DNA of 24,307 bases, from NCBI GenBank assembly GCA_964570005.1, contig CAZMWE010000015.1:1-24307 (forward strand), in the 5' to 3' direction. Shown here piece after piece: positions 1 through 7,181 of the stretch; position 1 is the stretch's first letter; each line of letters opens with the position of its first letter. The position numbers and the translations under genes are program-made. Below the pieces are notes generated by a model. The model made no database searches and was not told the origin of the DNA. It saw only the letters and a list, made by a program, of their open reading frames with translations. This DNA is from JAJZCD01 sp964570005 (GTDB lineage: Bacteria; Patescibacteriota; Saccharimonadia; Saccharimonadales; UBA4665).

Positions 1-810
1 ATCCTTTCGCAGCTTAGGGAAGTGTATGACGGTGATTTCAGAAAAGAGTTTGGCACTGGTGAGTCAAAAGCGTGGCAAGGCAAAATAGGGTTTATTGCTG
101 GCGTGACTTCCGTAATTGACCAACACCAAATGGTGTATCAGACACTTGGCGAGCGGTTTATCCAATACCGTCCGACCCAGCCAGACCCAATTCAATTAGC
201 TAACCGTGCCATGAGCAACAACGGTAACGAGACAACAATGCGCGAAGAGATACAGGCTGCCTTTAAGGAATATATCGAAAGCGTTGTTATCCCCGATAAG
301 CCTTTGGAGCTACCAGATACGTATCGCAAGCGTATCGTTCACTTGGCGGTTTTCTGTGCAAGCGCACGTAGTGGGGTTATTCGAGATAACCGTGGCTCAC
401 GTGAGATTGAATTAGTACCTGAACAGGAGCAGCCAACTAGGCTAGTAAAGCAGTATAGCAATTTGTTTAATGGTCTGGCGCTGATGAGTGGCGAGCATAC
501 AGAAGCGGATTACACATTGCTATACAAGATTGGAATGGACTCATTGCCGACTGTGCGTAAGCGCATTATTGAGTTCTTGGCGCAGTCCGATAGACCCTGT
601 GACGTTAAGACTATTGCGGCAACTATTAACTACCCACAGAACACAACAAGACGACAGCTCGAAGAGCTTGTACACCTGAACCTCATCGAACTTAGAAATG
701 AACAGCAGCCATTCGGCTACCAACTGCTAACTCGTACGAAGGATTTACTGGCTAATGCACGTACTGGCGCAGATTTCCCCGAAAAAGTAGAGGTACGCAA
801 TGCTAGCTAA
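1..810 (+). CDS. Primase/helicase-like ATPase of mobile element, C-terminal part
   Basis: The reading frame is open from the first base, so the gene begins before the window; the GTG at 22 is an internal codon rather than a start. About 269 residues are visible. The first part carries GKIGFIAGVTSVIDQH and then LGERFIQYR, a combination I associate with phage and plasmid P-loop primase/helicase-like proteins just after their ATPase core. The last 90 or so residues (from MDSLPTVRKRI to IELRNEQQ) look like a winged helix-turn-helix DNA-binding domain. A role in replication or maintenance of the element is inferred. The family name is uncertain because the Walker motifs are off the window. The stop overlaps the next gene by 11 bases, suggesting translational coupling. 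Confidence 0.6.
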   Translation: MLSQLREVYDGDFRKEFGTGESKAWQGKIGFIAGVTSVIDQHQMVYQTLGERFIQYRPTQPDPIQLANRAMSNNGNETTMREEIQAAFKEYIESVVIPDKPLELPDTYRKRIVHLAVFCASARSGVIRDNRGSREIELVPEQEQPTRLVKQYSNLFNGLALMSGEHTEADYTLLYKIGMDSLPTVRKRIIEFLAQSDRPCDVKTIAATINYPQNTTRRQLEELVHLNLIELRNEQQPFGYQLLTRTKDLLANARTGADFPEKVEVRNAS

Positions 811-1024
811 GAAACCAGACGATAAGCAGCCTTTTGAGGAGCTTTACGGCAAACCTTTGTCGCAGGACGAAGTAAACGAAATGAAGTCAAACCTAGTCAA
901 CTATGTGCAGACACTTATCCAAATGGATAGGCAGCACAAGACTTGGCTAGCCAATCGCAAAATGACTAAGTCCGAACAAGACAAAAGTCCCAGTAGCGAT
1001 ACACCACCAGAGGTAATAAACTAA
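800..1024 (+). CDS. Small hypothetical protein of mobile element
   Basis: A 74-aa, highly charged, soluble protein with no recognisable family. It starts inside the end of the preceding gene, with a GAGG purine stretch 6 bases before the ATG, and ends 17 bases before the recombinase start. The three genes therefore probably form one transcript. Residues 18-55 are predicted helical by eye. The tail is rich in Ser, Pro, Asp and Lys. In mobile elements, small proteins just before a serine recombinase are sometimes directionality or accessory factors, but nothing in this sequence proves that here. Confidence 0.55.
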   Translation: MLAKKPDDKQPFEELYGKPLSQDEVNEMKSNLVNYVQTLIQMDRQHKTWLANRKMTKSEQDKSPSSDTPPEVIN

Positions 1025-1041
1025 TTAGTAAGGATAAAAAT

Positions 1042-2568
1042 ATGAACTATTTGATAGCTAGAGTATCAGACCCAGACCAACGGAAAGCCTTGCCAGCACA
1101 AAAGAAAAAACTTTTTGACTATGCCGATAAACAACGTTGGGTAGAAACTAAAGACTACCTTTACATTGAGTATGACGAAACAGCTTTTAAGGAAGATAGG
1201 ATTAAGTTTCAGGAGTTAGTTCTTGAGCCGCTACTAAACGAAAAAGGCTTAGCGATTGTTGTTTTCGACAAGATAGACAGATTCAGCCGTCAGAGTACAA
1301 GCGAGGAACGTGTTGCGCTTACTAAGCTATTTACCCAAGGCAAGATTGAAATGCACTTTCCGTCCGATAACCTTTACATACATAAAGGCTCACCAGCAGC
1401 CGACCTATTTCGCTTGGACATCGGTGTCGCTTTAGCTGGCTATTACTCAGCAGCGATTCGTGACAACGTAGCTAGACGCTATAGCCAAATGCTGTCAGAC
1501 GGTATCTGGGTCGGCAAAGCCCCGATTGGCTACCAGAACTACGTAAAGCTCTATGACGATAACGGCAAGCCACTTGAAAAGGGTATTAAAAAAGATGAAG
1601 TTCGCGCTCCTTTAATTAAGGAAGCTTTTGAACTGCGCTCTACTGGCTTACCCTATCGCTCAATCGTTAAGCAGATCAATAAAAAAGGGCTGAACAACAA
1701 CACTAAAAAGAAGCGCCCATTGTCTACATCGCAGCTAGAGAAGATACTTGAAAACCCATTTTACATTGGCACTATGCAATTCATGGGTAAATCGTACAAG
1801 CACCACTACGATACGTTCATAGAGCAATGGCTCTGGGATAAAGTCCAAGACGTAAAACTAAGTCGGGGTAAAGGGCGCACAGCTTATAACAGCAAGCCAT
1901 TCCTGTTCAAAACGCTCAAGTGCAAGCAGTGTGGGTATTCAATTAGCTTTGACGGACCAAAGAACGGCGGTAACATTTACGGAAAATGTACTGAGTATGG
2001 TGGTAAACACGGCGCAAGGCTAGTAAACGAAAAGCTACTGTTAGAACAGCTTAGAGAAGCCTTTAAGTCGGTAAAGGTGCCACCAAGCCTAATGCCAACG
2101 CTTATAGCTGAACTTGATAAGAACCATGCGAGTGAGCAGAAGCACTACATTAGTAACAAAAACCGCTTACAGAAAGAGTACGACAGCTTAGACGAGGAAG
2201 TGCAGGAGCTATACAAAGACCGCAAACAGTTCAAGTCACGCCCTGACATCTTCGAAAAAATGGTTAAAGACATTGAAAGTAAACAGAAAACTATACTAGA
2301 TGACCTTGAAGACCACAGCAACGGTGATAAAGCCTTTGTAATCGGTGCTTCTTACATACTAGATGTTTGCAGCCGAGCTGATGAATTGTTTGACGCAGAG
2401 AGTACGGAACTAGCTCAAAAACGCTACTTAATTAGCTTCGTACTTTCTAACATGACCTTAGACGGTGAAAAACTAGATTTTACCCTAGTGGAACCGTTCG
2501 GAGCCATAGCAAACATGGTAAAAACGCAAGATTGGTGCCCCCGGTTGGATTCGAACCAACGACCTTAG
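1042..2568 (+). CDS. Large serine recombinase (site-specific integrase)
   Basis: A 508-aa protein. The resolvase domain is at residues 1-145, with catalytic Ser9 in ARVSD and the arginine motif DKIDRFSR near residue 77. It is followed by the recombinase domain (about 160-270), a zinc-ribbon segment starting CKQCG at residue 294, and a Lys/Glu-rich coiled coil (about 355-420). This is the domain order of large serine integrases, which insert and excise elements at att sites. A ribosome-binding site AAGGA lies 7 bases before the ATG. The last 12 codons are read from antisense tRNA-Arg, so the C-terminal CPRLDSNQRP is a by-product of the attachment site. On excision the protein would end differently. 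Confidence 0.9.
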   Translation: MNYLIARVSDPDQRKALPAQKKKLFDYADKQRWVETKDYLYIEYDETAFKEDRIKFQELVLEPLLNEKGLAIVVFDKIDRFSRQSTSEERVALTKLFTQGKIEMHFPSDNLYIHKGSPAADLFRLDIGVALAGYYSAAIRDNVARRYSQMLSDGIWVGKAPIGYQNYVKLYDDNGKPLEKGIKKDEVRAPLIKEAFELRSTGLPYRSIVKQINKKGLNNNTKKKRPLSTSQLEKILENPFYIGTMQFMGKSYKHHYDTFIEQWLWDKVQDVKLSRGKGRTAYNSKPFLFKTLKCKQCGYSISFDGPKNGGNIYGKCTEYGGKHGARLVNEKLLLEQLREAFKSVKVPPSLMPTLIAELDKNHASEQKHYISNKNRLQKEYDSLDEEVQELYKDRKQFKSRPDIFEKMVKDIESKQKTILDDLEDHSNGDKAFVIGASYILDVCSRADELFDAESTELAQKRYLISFVLSNMTLDGEKLDFTLVEPFGAIANMVKTQDWCPRLDSNQRP

Positions 2569-2609
2569 GCTTAGAAGTCCTCTGCTCTATCCGGCTGAGC
2601 TACAGGGGC
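2533..2609 (-). tRNA. tRNA-Arg (anticodon TCT)
   Basis: On the minus strand the acceptor 5' strand GCCCCTG pairs with CGGGGGC. The D arm, the anticodon stem with loop CTTCTAA, and the T arm with loop TTCGAAT are all present, and CCA is encoded. The anticodon TCT reads AGA codons. The 3' end faces the mobile element and overlaps the recombinase stop at 2566-2568, so this gene is probably the integration target. Confidence 0.95.
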
Positions 2610-2624
2610 GCACGTCTGGCGAAC

Positions 2625-2654
2625 ATTATACCGGAGTTGTCTTGTAACGTATAA
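2625..2654 (-). promoter_or_regulatory. Promoter of tRNA-Arg
   Basis: A perfect -10 box TATAAT (2625-2630, minus strand) lies 15 bases before the mature tRNA 5' end. A weaker -35 candidate TTATAC (2649-2654) is 18 bases further upstream. Confidence 0.6.
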
Positions 2655-2722
2655 CGTTGCGTGTTGGTGACCTCAGGATCCTCGAAATATGGGCAAGTTC
2701 TTATTTTCCGCTGTGCTGCTTG

Positions 2723-2734
2723 TATAATGACACT
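2723..2734 (+). promoter_or_regulatory. -10 box for a leaderless ATP-grasp mRNA
   Basis: TATAAT at 2723-2728 is followed by only 6 bases and then the ATG at 2735. Transcription would start at or next to the start codon. No Shine-Dalgarno sequence is present and the -35 is weak. Confidence 0.6.
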
Positions 2735-3541
2735 ATGCAAACAGGGGCGTATATCGCTGAGCGGTTGCTGCCGCAGATCGTGGCGGCATATTGCGAACGC
2801 ACTGGGCTGAGTTGCCAGGTGTTTTCTGATGAGTGGGTGTTACGGCTGGCCCGTGGAGAGACAATTAGATGGGTTGTCGGTGACAATTTTGATTTAAACA
2901 CTGCGGCCGCCAGTAAAGTTGCCCAGGACAAGGTCGCGACCTATGCGGCGCTGAGCGCCGCCAGCATTGCGGCCGCTCCGCATTACCTAGTGCGGTCACT
3001 ACTACAAGAACCGATCCACATACGCGAATTGCATAAGGAACTGGGCGGGGTGTCGGTAGTTGCCAAACCGCTGCGGGGTGTGGCTGGACGTGGTGTTAAT
3101 CGCTTTCACACTGTCGATGATGCGTTGGCCATGATACGCGGCAGCGGCGAACCGGCTTGGGCACTCTCGCCGCACTACAACCTGCAGTCCGAATATCGCC
3201 TGATTATGCTCGACGGAGAATTGTTGCTGGCATACGAAAAGACAAACGCAACCGACCGTGCTGGCCTTAAACTGTTTAACCTAAGCCTTGGTGCTGTGCC
3301 CATGGAGATCCAAAATGAAGGGCTGCTTAATGAGCTTACCGGCATTGCTCGGCAGGTCATGCACGCACTGGCGCTGCGGCTAGCTGCGGTAGACATTGTG
3401 CGTATGCCGGATAGATTGCTCAAAGTGCTCGAGGTCAATGACGGCATAACCATGGAGCATTATGCGCGCTACTCTGCAGCGAACCGGCAGCGCACCATTG
3501 AGATATACGAAACAATTGTCGCTACAACGTTCGCCAGTTAG
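2735..3541 (+). CDS. ATP-grasp family protein (RimK-like)
   Basis: A 268-aa protein starting at the ATG at 2735. An upstream GTG at 2657 is in frame, but the TATAAT box at 2723-2728 lies between the two and favours the later start. ATP-grasp signs are KPLRGVAGRGV (residues 111-121), the nucleotide-binding lysine and small-residue loop; a strand SEYRLIMLDGEL (152-163); and the metal-binding LEVNDGI near residue 232. Family members join an acid to an amine using ATP. The substrate cannot be read from the sequence. The closest resemblance is to RimK/glutathione-synthetase-like carboxylate-amine ligases. The gene stands alone and converges with the small membrane protein that follows (stop codons overlap at 3538-3541). 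Confidence 0.7.
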   Translation: MQTGAYIAERLLPQIVAAYCERTGLSCQVFSDEWVLRLARGETIRWVVGDNFDLNTAAASKVAQDKVATYAALSAASIAAAPHYLVRSLLQEPIHIRELHKELGGVSVVAKPLRGVAGRGVNRFHTVDDALAMIRGSGEPAWALSPHYNLQSEYRLIMLDGELLLAYEKTNATDRAGLKLFNLSLGAVPMEIQNEGLLNELTGIARQVMHALALRLAAVDIVRMPDRLLKVLEVNDGITMEHYARYSAANRQRTIEIYETIVATTFAS

Positions 3542-3885
3542 AACTGCCAGCCATCAAGCAGATGACCCGTTGCGGCGCCATGAAGGAAGATAATGAATGC
3601 GGCTAAGAAGTAAAGAATAACGAGAAGCAGTGCTATATATACCAGTTTGAGAGTAGGGTTTATCTGCTTGTGTTGTTTCGCTAAGAGTAGTCGATTAGTA
3701 ATCGTTGCAGCGATCAAAAGGATAAAAGCGCCGAGAGCAGCATTATTGAGATTAAAGCTCCCAATATAGCCCTGTGCGAACATAGAACCGGACGAATCGA
3801 ACTGCCGAACGACCGTATAAAATACTAAGAACAAACCACAACCTATCGTTGTTACGAGGGTCGCAGTACTTGCCACTTGCTTCAT
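3538..3885 (-). CDS. Small multi-pass membrane protein, unknown function
   Basis: A 115-aa protein starting at the ATG at 3885. A longer frame extends upstream, but only by reading through the antisense of tRNA-Gly. Three hydrophobic stretches are visible: near the N-terminus (residues 8-25), about 45-66 and about 83-105. A short basic loop AKQHKQ precedes the last one. No conserved catalytic motif is seen and I do not recognise the family. A TATACT box 7 bases before the ATG indicates leaderless expression. It converges on the ATP-grasp gene. Confidence 0.65.
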   Translation of the reverse strand: MKQVASTATLVTTIGCGLFLVFYTVVRQFDSSGSMFAQGYIGSFNLNNAALGAFILLIAATITNRLLLAKQHKQINPTLKLVYIALLLVILYFLAAFIIFLHGAATGHLLDGWQF

Positions 3886-3892
3886 GAAATGA

Positions 3893-3920
3893 AGTATAGG
3901 ACATCTATAGTCAAAAACAA
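3893..3920 (-). promoter_or_regulatory. Promoter of the small membrane protein (leaderless)
   Basis: On the minus strand, -35 TTGTTT (3915-3920), 16-bp spacer and -10 TATACT (3893-3898) are followed by 7 bases and ATG at 3885. There is no room for a ribosome-binding site. Confidence 0.6.
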
Positions 3921-3924
3921 CAAT

Positions 3925-3999
3925 TGGTGCGGGTGCGGAGAGTCGAACTCCGATCACCAGTTTGGAAAACTGGGATAATAACCGCTATACGACACCCGC
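3925..3999 (-). tRNA. tRNA-Gly (anticodon TCC)
   Basis: On the minus strand the acceptor GCGGGTG pairs with CACCCGC. The anticodon stem CCAGT/ACTGG encloses TTTCCAA. The T arm has loop TTCGACT and CCA is encoded. The anticodon TCC reads GGA and possibly other Gly codons. Confidence 0.95.
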
Positions 4000-4002
4000 G
4001 CT

Positions 4003-4037
4003 ACGGTGATTATATCAAGGAAATCACCGTATTAACA
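4003..4037 (-). promoter_or_regulatory. tRNA-Gly promoter inside an inverted repeat
   Basis: On the minus strand, TGTTAA (4032-4037), 17-bp spacer and TATAAT (4009-4014) form a good promoter 9 bases before tRNA-Gly. A perfect 9-bp inverted repeat, ACGGTGATT (4003-4011) and AATCACCGT (4022-4030), covers the spacer and part of the -10. The same hairpin lies 20 bases after the cohesin-like gene stop and could act as its 3' end. Confidence 0.6.
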
Positions 4038-4049
4038 GATAGAGGAGGG

Positions 4050-4967
4050 CTAAGCTTTCTTAGTAGTTTTCTTGCTTGCAGACTTTGCCGCGGTAGCGCG
4101 AGAGTGTGATTTGGTGCTCTTCTTGCTTACAGCTTTAGAAGCGCTGCCGGTGCCATTAAGCTTGTAGACGGCTGGAGCTGCCTCCTCAGGGCGCTTGCGA
4201 ACCAGAACCCAGTAGACACCGAAGATGACAACCAACAGACCGATTAAGGTGGAAGTTACGAGACCGGTGTGATGGCTTCTAGGGCTTGACATGACTTTGT
4301 TGTCTTTCTTTTTGGTGATTGCCACGCCCTTTACGCTACTGGCAGTAGAGCTCGTCTTGCCGTTGGGGCTAGTGGTGTTGTTGGTCGTGGCGGGCTTAGT
4401 CACTGGACTCGTAGAAGAATTGCTGGTGTTCTTGCTGCTGTTGTTTGTGGAGCTCGTGCTGCCGGTGCTGGGACCACTCTGTGCAGGTGGAGTCGTCACG
4501 GTTTGTGCGGCGATGGTGACTGTGGCGGTAGCAGAACTGCCATTCCACTCGTTAACCCCGTTGCTGGCAATCTGCGAGCCATTTACCGTAACGCTGCCGG
4601 TGCCGGTTGCAGTAGCTGTGAAGTTCAACACTGCAACCTCACTGCTGCCGTTAGCTGCACTGTTGCCGCCAGGGACAAAACACGTGATACTGGAACTACT
4701 TGAGGCTGCCGTGCTTGAGAAAGCGCCGGCGCAGCTGCCGCTTAGGAATTGCAGATGGCTGCTGTCGTAGGTGAACGTGGCGGTTACAGCACTGACCGAG
4801 GTACCGTTTTCGTAAATGGCTACGCTTGTGGTGTTGCCTTCAGCTGAGTTTGCGCTGGCTGGGGACAGCGAGAATGCTGCGCTGCCGGCTGCATGGCTGG
4901 TGCCGCTGGCGGCCAGGATACCGGCCGTCGTCAGGCCGACTAGGATGCGTGCGAGGTTGATTTTCAT
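4050..4967 (-). CDS. Membrane-anchored surface protein with cohesin-like domain
   Basis: A 305-aa protein. Residues 1-26 are a signal peptide (basic start, hydrophobic core, cleavage near SHA-AG). Residues 29-153 form a beta-rich domain with features of a cohesin: an opening strand FSLSP, the strand AVTATFTYDSSHLQFLSG, FVPGG and VAVLNFTATA. It also has two cysteines (79, 96) that could form a disulfide. Residues 154-234 are a Ser/Thr/Asn/Pro linker, 235-256 a membrane helix and 257-305 a Lys/Ser-rich cytoplasmic tail. There is no LPxTG motif, so anchoring is by the helix. The ATG lies 2 bases after the stop of the dockerin-bearing deacetylase, with GGAG before it, so the two are co-expressed. 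The likely role is a surface docking post. The cohesin call is by pattern only. Confidence 0.7.
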   Translation of the reverse strand: MKINLARILVGLTTAGILAASGTSHAAGSAAFSLSPASANSAEGNTTSVAIYENGTSVSAVTATFTYDSSHLQFLSGSCAGAFSSTAASSSSSITCFVPGGNSAANGSSEVAVLNFTATATGTGSVTVNGSQIASNGVNEWNGSSATATVTIAAQTVTTPPAQSGPSTGSTSSTNNSSKNTSNSSTSPVTKPATTNNTTSPNGKTSSTASSVKGVAITKKKDNKVMSSPRSHHTGLVTSTLIGLLVVIFGVYWVLVRKRPEEAAPAVYKLNGTGSASKAVSKKSTKSHSRATAAKSASKKTTKKA

Positions 4968-4969
4968 AC

Positions 4970-6643
4970 TTATTTGCTCCAGTTGGTTAGTAACATTGAC
5001 AGGTCAAGGGCATCTACCGTACTGTCACTGTTCAGGTTTCCCTGTACAGCAGTTGCGCCGGCCTTGCCCCAGTTAGACAATAGTATGCTTAGGTCGAGGG
5101 CATCAACTTTGCCGTCGCCATTGATGTCGCCGACGATTATAGCGGGCCCTGTGGTAACGCCGGTGTCCCCAGGGATGAACCACTGAGCGCCAGAGTAGTA
5201 AGCTTGCGTCTTTGCACCCTTCACGATTACTTGCAGTGAAGCAGAGGTAACGCTCGCGGATGATGGTGTGTAGCTGAAGTCGATATCAGCTACGTCGATA
5301 CCAGTAGCAGCGTATGCGATACCAGCGCCCGGGTCAACACTTGAGATCTCGGTGCCAGCGCTGTTGTATTCGTCGATTAAGAAGTTAACCGAAACACCGC
5401 TCGTGATATTTACATAGTTTTTGAGGTCGTATGTCGTACCCGATGTGACTGCGACTTGTGGTGAGAACAATGAGGCAGAGCTGGTTGCTGTGGCGCTCGC
5501 AGCAGATTTCAGCAAGATCGAGTTCTGCGGAGCTGGGTAACGGCCATTATTGTTCGTATCAAGAGTGATGTCGGTCGGGTCGTTGGTAGTCCAACCTTTG
5601 GCAGACCTGACTGGGTCGGTCGTGTCGAGACCGGTCGCAAATTCACCGTTTGGCAGTAAGTTAGTACCAGTCACGATGCCCTGGTTAATCGTAACAACCT
5701 TGGCAAGACCGGCTGCCTGCTTGGCTGCGGCGTATGCGGCGATCGTGTTCAGATCACTTGTTGACGTGTCGTAGCTTGCATCAGCGGCAAGTACGTCAGG
5801 AGTGTCAGTAACGTTGTGGAACACAAGGACAAGCCATTGGTTGTTCGTGATGGCGTTGTCGATGCATGTCTCGGCCGTAGTGACACTTACCGTGCCGCCA
5901 ACGGAACATATCTGGTCGGTCGGTGCAGCTGGGCTTTCCTGGAACTGTTGATCATGCAATAGTAGGTCGCTGTAGGCGTAGGATCCTGCAGCAATAGTGG
6001 AATTAGTAGCGACAGGAGCAGCCAGCGTGTTGCCGTCCACGTCGGCAAAGCCACGAGTGGTGGCATAGTACTTAGCAGCGTCAGCCAGAGCCGCGTTATC
6101 GTAGTCTCCGTACGGCCAGGCAAAGTCAGTGGCGGTAATGCCGTGCGTTGCCAGATCGGCCTTGCTCTGTGTCAGCTCGCTGACGACTTGTGTTGCACCA
6201 CCGGTCAGACTGCCATCTTTGGTACCGTCGGCCAGTGCCATCTGAGGGTGGGTCACGCTGTGTGAACCGATTTCCCAGCCGTCAGTCTGTAGCTGCTGAA
6301 TCTGTGTCCATGACATGTACGTGGCGCTGGGGTTAGCTGCGCAAGGCACGACTGAACCGTTTGTGTTGTCGGTAACTTGATCAGCGCAGCCGGTAATAAT
6401 GTACTCAGTACCGACAAGACCGTTCTGTGCCAGAGTCGGTTGTGCCTTGCTGATAGCGCTTTCCAGACCGTCGTCAAAGGTGAATGAGATTTTAGGAAAG
6501 TTCTGCGGTGTTGTGGCGGCACTTACTGTCGCGGCTCCAAAAACAGGAGACAAACTGCCAGCCAGCAGCAGAGCGGCAGCCAAAATAGCACCTGTGCGTC
6601 GGGTTAATGAAGGAAATAATTTGGATTGCAACTGCATACGCAT
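4970..6643 (-). CDS. Secreted polysaccharide deacetylase (CE4/NodB) with C-terminal dockerin
   Basis: A 557-aa protein starting at the ATG at 6643, where AGGAG lies 3 bases upstream; longer starts lack this. Residues 1-43 are a signal peptide. Residues 48-320 form a NodB-type deacetylase with TFDDG (55-59, catalytic Asp and metal-binding Asp), SHSVTH (127-132, metal His pair), WPYG (176-179) and VFHN (274-277, catalytic-His region). Residues 328-490 resemble a carbohydrate-binding beta-sandwich (starting LLPNGEF). Residues 503-557 hold two EF-hand-like calcium loops, GDINGDGKVDALDLS and GNLNSDSTVDALDLS, each followed by LL.NW, the pattern of a type I dockerin. It probably removes N-acetyl groups from a surface polysaccharide or peptidoglycan. 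It heads a two-gene operon with the cohesin-like protein. Confidence 0.85.
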   Translation of the reverse strand: MRMQLQSKLFPSLTRRTGAILAAALLLAGSLSPVFGAATVSAATTPQNFPKISFTFDDGLESAISKAQPTLAQNGLVGTEYIITGCADQVTDNTNGSVVPCAANPSATYMSWTQIQQLQTDGWEIGSHSVTHPQMALADGTKDGSLTGGATQVVSELTQSKADLATHGITATDFAWPYGDYDNAALADAAKYYATTRGFADVDGNTLAAPVATNSTIAAGSYAYSDLLLHDQQFQESPAAPTDQICSVGGTVSVTTAETCIDNAITNNQWLVLVFHNVTDTPDVLAADASYDTSTSDLNTIAAYAAAKQAAGLAKVVTINQGIVTGTNLLPNGEFATGLDTTDPVRSAKGWTTNDPTDITLDTNNNGRYPAPQNSILLKSAASATATSSASLFSPQVAVTSGTTYDLKNYVNITSGVSVNFLIDEYNSAGTEISSVDPGAGIAYAATGIDVADIDFSYTPSSASVTSASLQVIVKGAKTQAYYSGAQWFIPGDTGVTTGPAIIVGDINGDGKVDALDLSILLSNWGKAGATAVQGNLNSDSTVDALDLSMLLTNWSK

Positions 6644-6679
6644 AACTCCTGCCTCTATTACTTGATTAAGGTTGCGCAT

Positions 6680-6708
6680 ATTATATAACAAGGAATCATT
6701 AATTACAA
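6680..6708 (-). promoter_or_regulatory. Promoter of the deacetylase-cohesin operon
   Basis: On the minus strand, TTGTAA (6703-6708), 17-bp spacer and TATAAT (6680-6685). The predicted RNA start near 6673 leaves a leader of about 30 bases containing the AGGAG ribosome-binding site. It diverges from the promoter at 6782. Confidence 0.7.
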
Positions 6709-6781
6709 CCATAAAATAATAAACATAAGCGAAACGCAACTAAATTTAAGTGTCTAAGCATAAGCACTCAATATAATATTA

Positions 6782-6810
6782 TAGACAAACATGCACAAAT
6801 AGTGTAAAAT
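6782..6810 (+). promoter_or_regulatory. Promoter of the 60-aa anchor protein gene
   Basis: TAGACA (6782-6787), 17-bp spacer and TAAAAT (6805-6810). RNA would start near 6817, giving a leader of about 95 bases, unusually long for this window. Confidence 0.65.
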
Positions 6811-6841
6811 CGATTACAAATTTGAGTGAGGTCTCATATAC

Positions 6842-6882
6842 CTGAAGCGTTAGCGCTCCGGGCATGTCGGCTGCAGCCCAAA
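6842..6882 (+). promoter_or_regulatory. Two hairpins in the 5' leader
   Basis: AGCG-TTAG-CGCT (6846-6857), extended by weaker pairs, is followed by the palindrome GGCTGCAGCC (6869-6878). They lie between the promoter and the GGGAGG ribosome-binding site (6900-6905). I see no match to a known riboswitch. They may stabilise the mRNA. Confidence 0.4.
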
Positions 6883-6912
6883 TTTTAGGTAAATAATAAG
6901 GGAGGATGTCTC

Positions 6913-7095
6913 GTGTACGAAGGCATAGGCAAAGGTGCTGGACCAGTCGCTACTGGCGGCGGTGCAGTTTTACTTCCGAACACCCACGGTAACAGCTTGC
7001 TGACGTTCGTGGCGATTACAGCGATCATCGTTGGCTCAGCCATCGTGGTCTCTACGGTCGTACGTTTCGCGCTCAAGCGGGCATACCGGGCGTAA
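6913..7095 (+). CDS. 60-aa minimal sortase-anchor protein (LPNTHG)
   Basis: The start is GTG at 6913, with a strong GGGAGG 7 bases upstream. The protein has a Gly/Ala-rich N-terminus of about 20 residues, then LPNTHG, a hydrophobic helix of about 23 residues and a basic tail (RFALKRAYRA). This is the order of a cell-wall sorting signal, with almost no protein in front of it and no separate signal peptide. The motif deviates from LPxTG by an extra His before Gly. A sortase is encoded 86 bases downstream, so this is a likely substrate. A long leader, strong ribosome-binding site and strong terminator suggest abundant expression. It could instead be a small structural membrane protein. Confidence 0.7.
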   Translation: MYEGIGKGAGPVATGGGAVLLPNTHGNSLLTFVAITAIIVGSAIVVSTVVRFALKRAYRA

Positions 7096-7121
7096 AAACC
7101 TAAACAAATCCATAAGCTAAG

Positions 7122-7167
7122 ACGGAGGGTATTGCCGCTTAAACGCGGCAATCCTCCGTTTTCTTTT
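7122..7167 (+). terminator. Strong intrinsic terminator after the anchor protein
   Basis: ACGGAGG (7122-7128) and ATTGCCGC (7131-7138), separated by a 2-base bulge, pair perfectly with GCGGCAAT (7145-7152) and CCTCCGT (7153-7159) around a 6-base loop. The tail TTTTCTTTT follows. It lies before the sortase start, so the sortase is probably expressed by read-through, at a lower level. Confidence 0.9.
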
Positions 7168-7181
7168 GGAACTGACCAGTT

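Larger units (their letters stand above)
1..2568. mobile_element. Right end of an integrative element at tRNA-Arg
   Basis: Three genes run rightward into tRNA-Arg: a partial primase/helicase-like gene, a small ORF and a serine recombinase. They are richer in A and T, and in codons such as tta, cta and aaa, than the rest of the window. The recombinase gene ends inside the 3' half of the tRNA gene, which is intact. This is the classic arrangement where integration rebuilds the tRNA 3' end. The left end lies outside the window, so size and cargo are unknown. The attachment core is probably within 2533-2570 (inference). Confidence 0.75.

Noticed and set aside
2533..2568. Conserved-looking CPRLDSNQRP tail on the recombinase
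   Set aside because: This is the antisense reading of the tRNA-Arg gene, not a protein motif.
3924..4109. 61-aa rightward frame
   Set aside because: It runs antisense through tRNA-Gly and its promoter and overlaps the end of the cohesin-like gene.
4291..4770. 159-aa very hydrophobic rightward frame
   Set aside because: It is the antisense of the Ser/Thr/Val-rich cohesin-like gene, which has a signal peptide, domain, linker and membrane anchor in order.
6842..6882. c-di-GMP or cobalamin riboswitch before the anchor protein gene
   Set aside because: The hairpins lack the conserved loop sequences and the length of those riboswitches.
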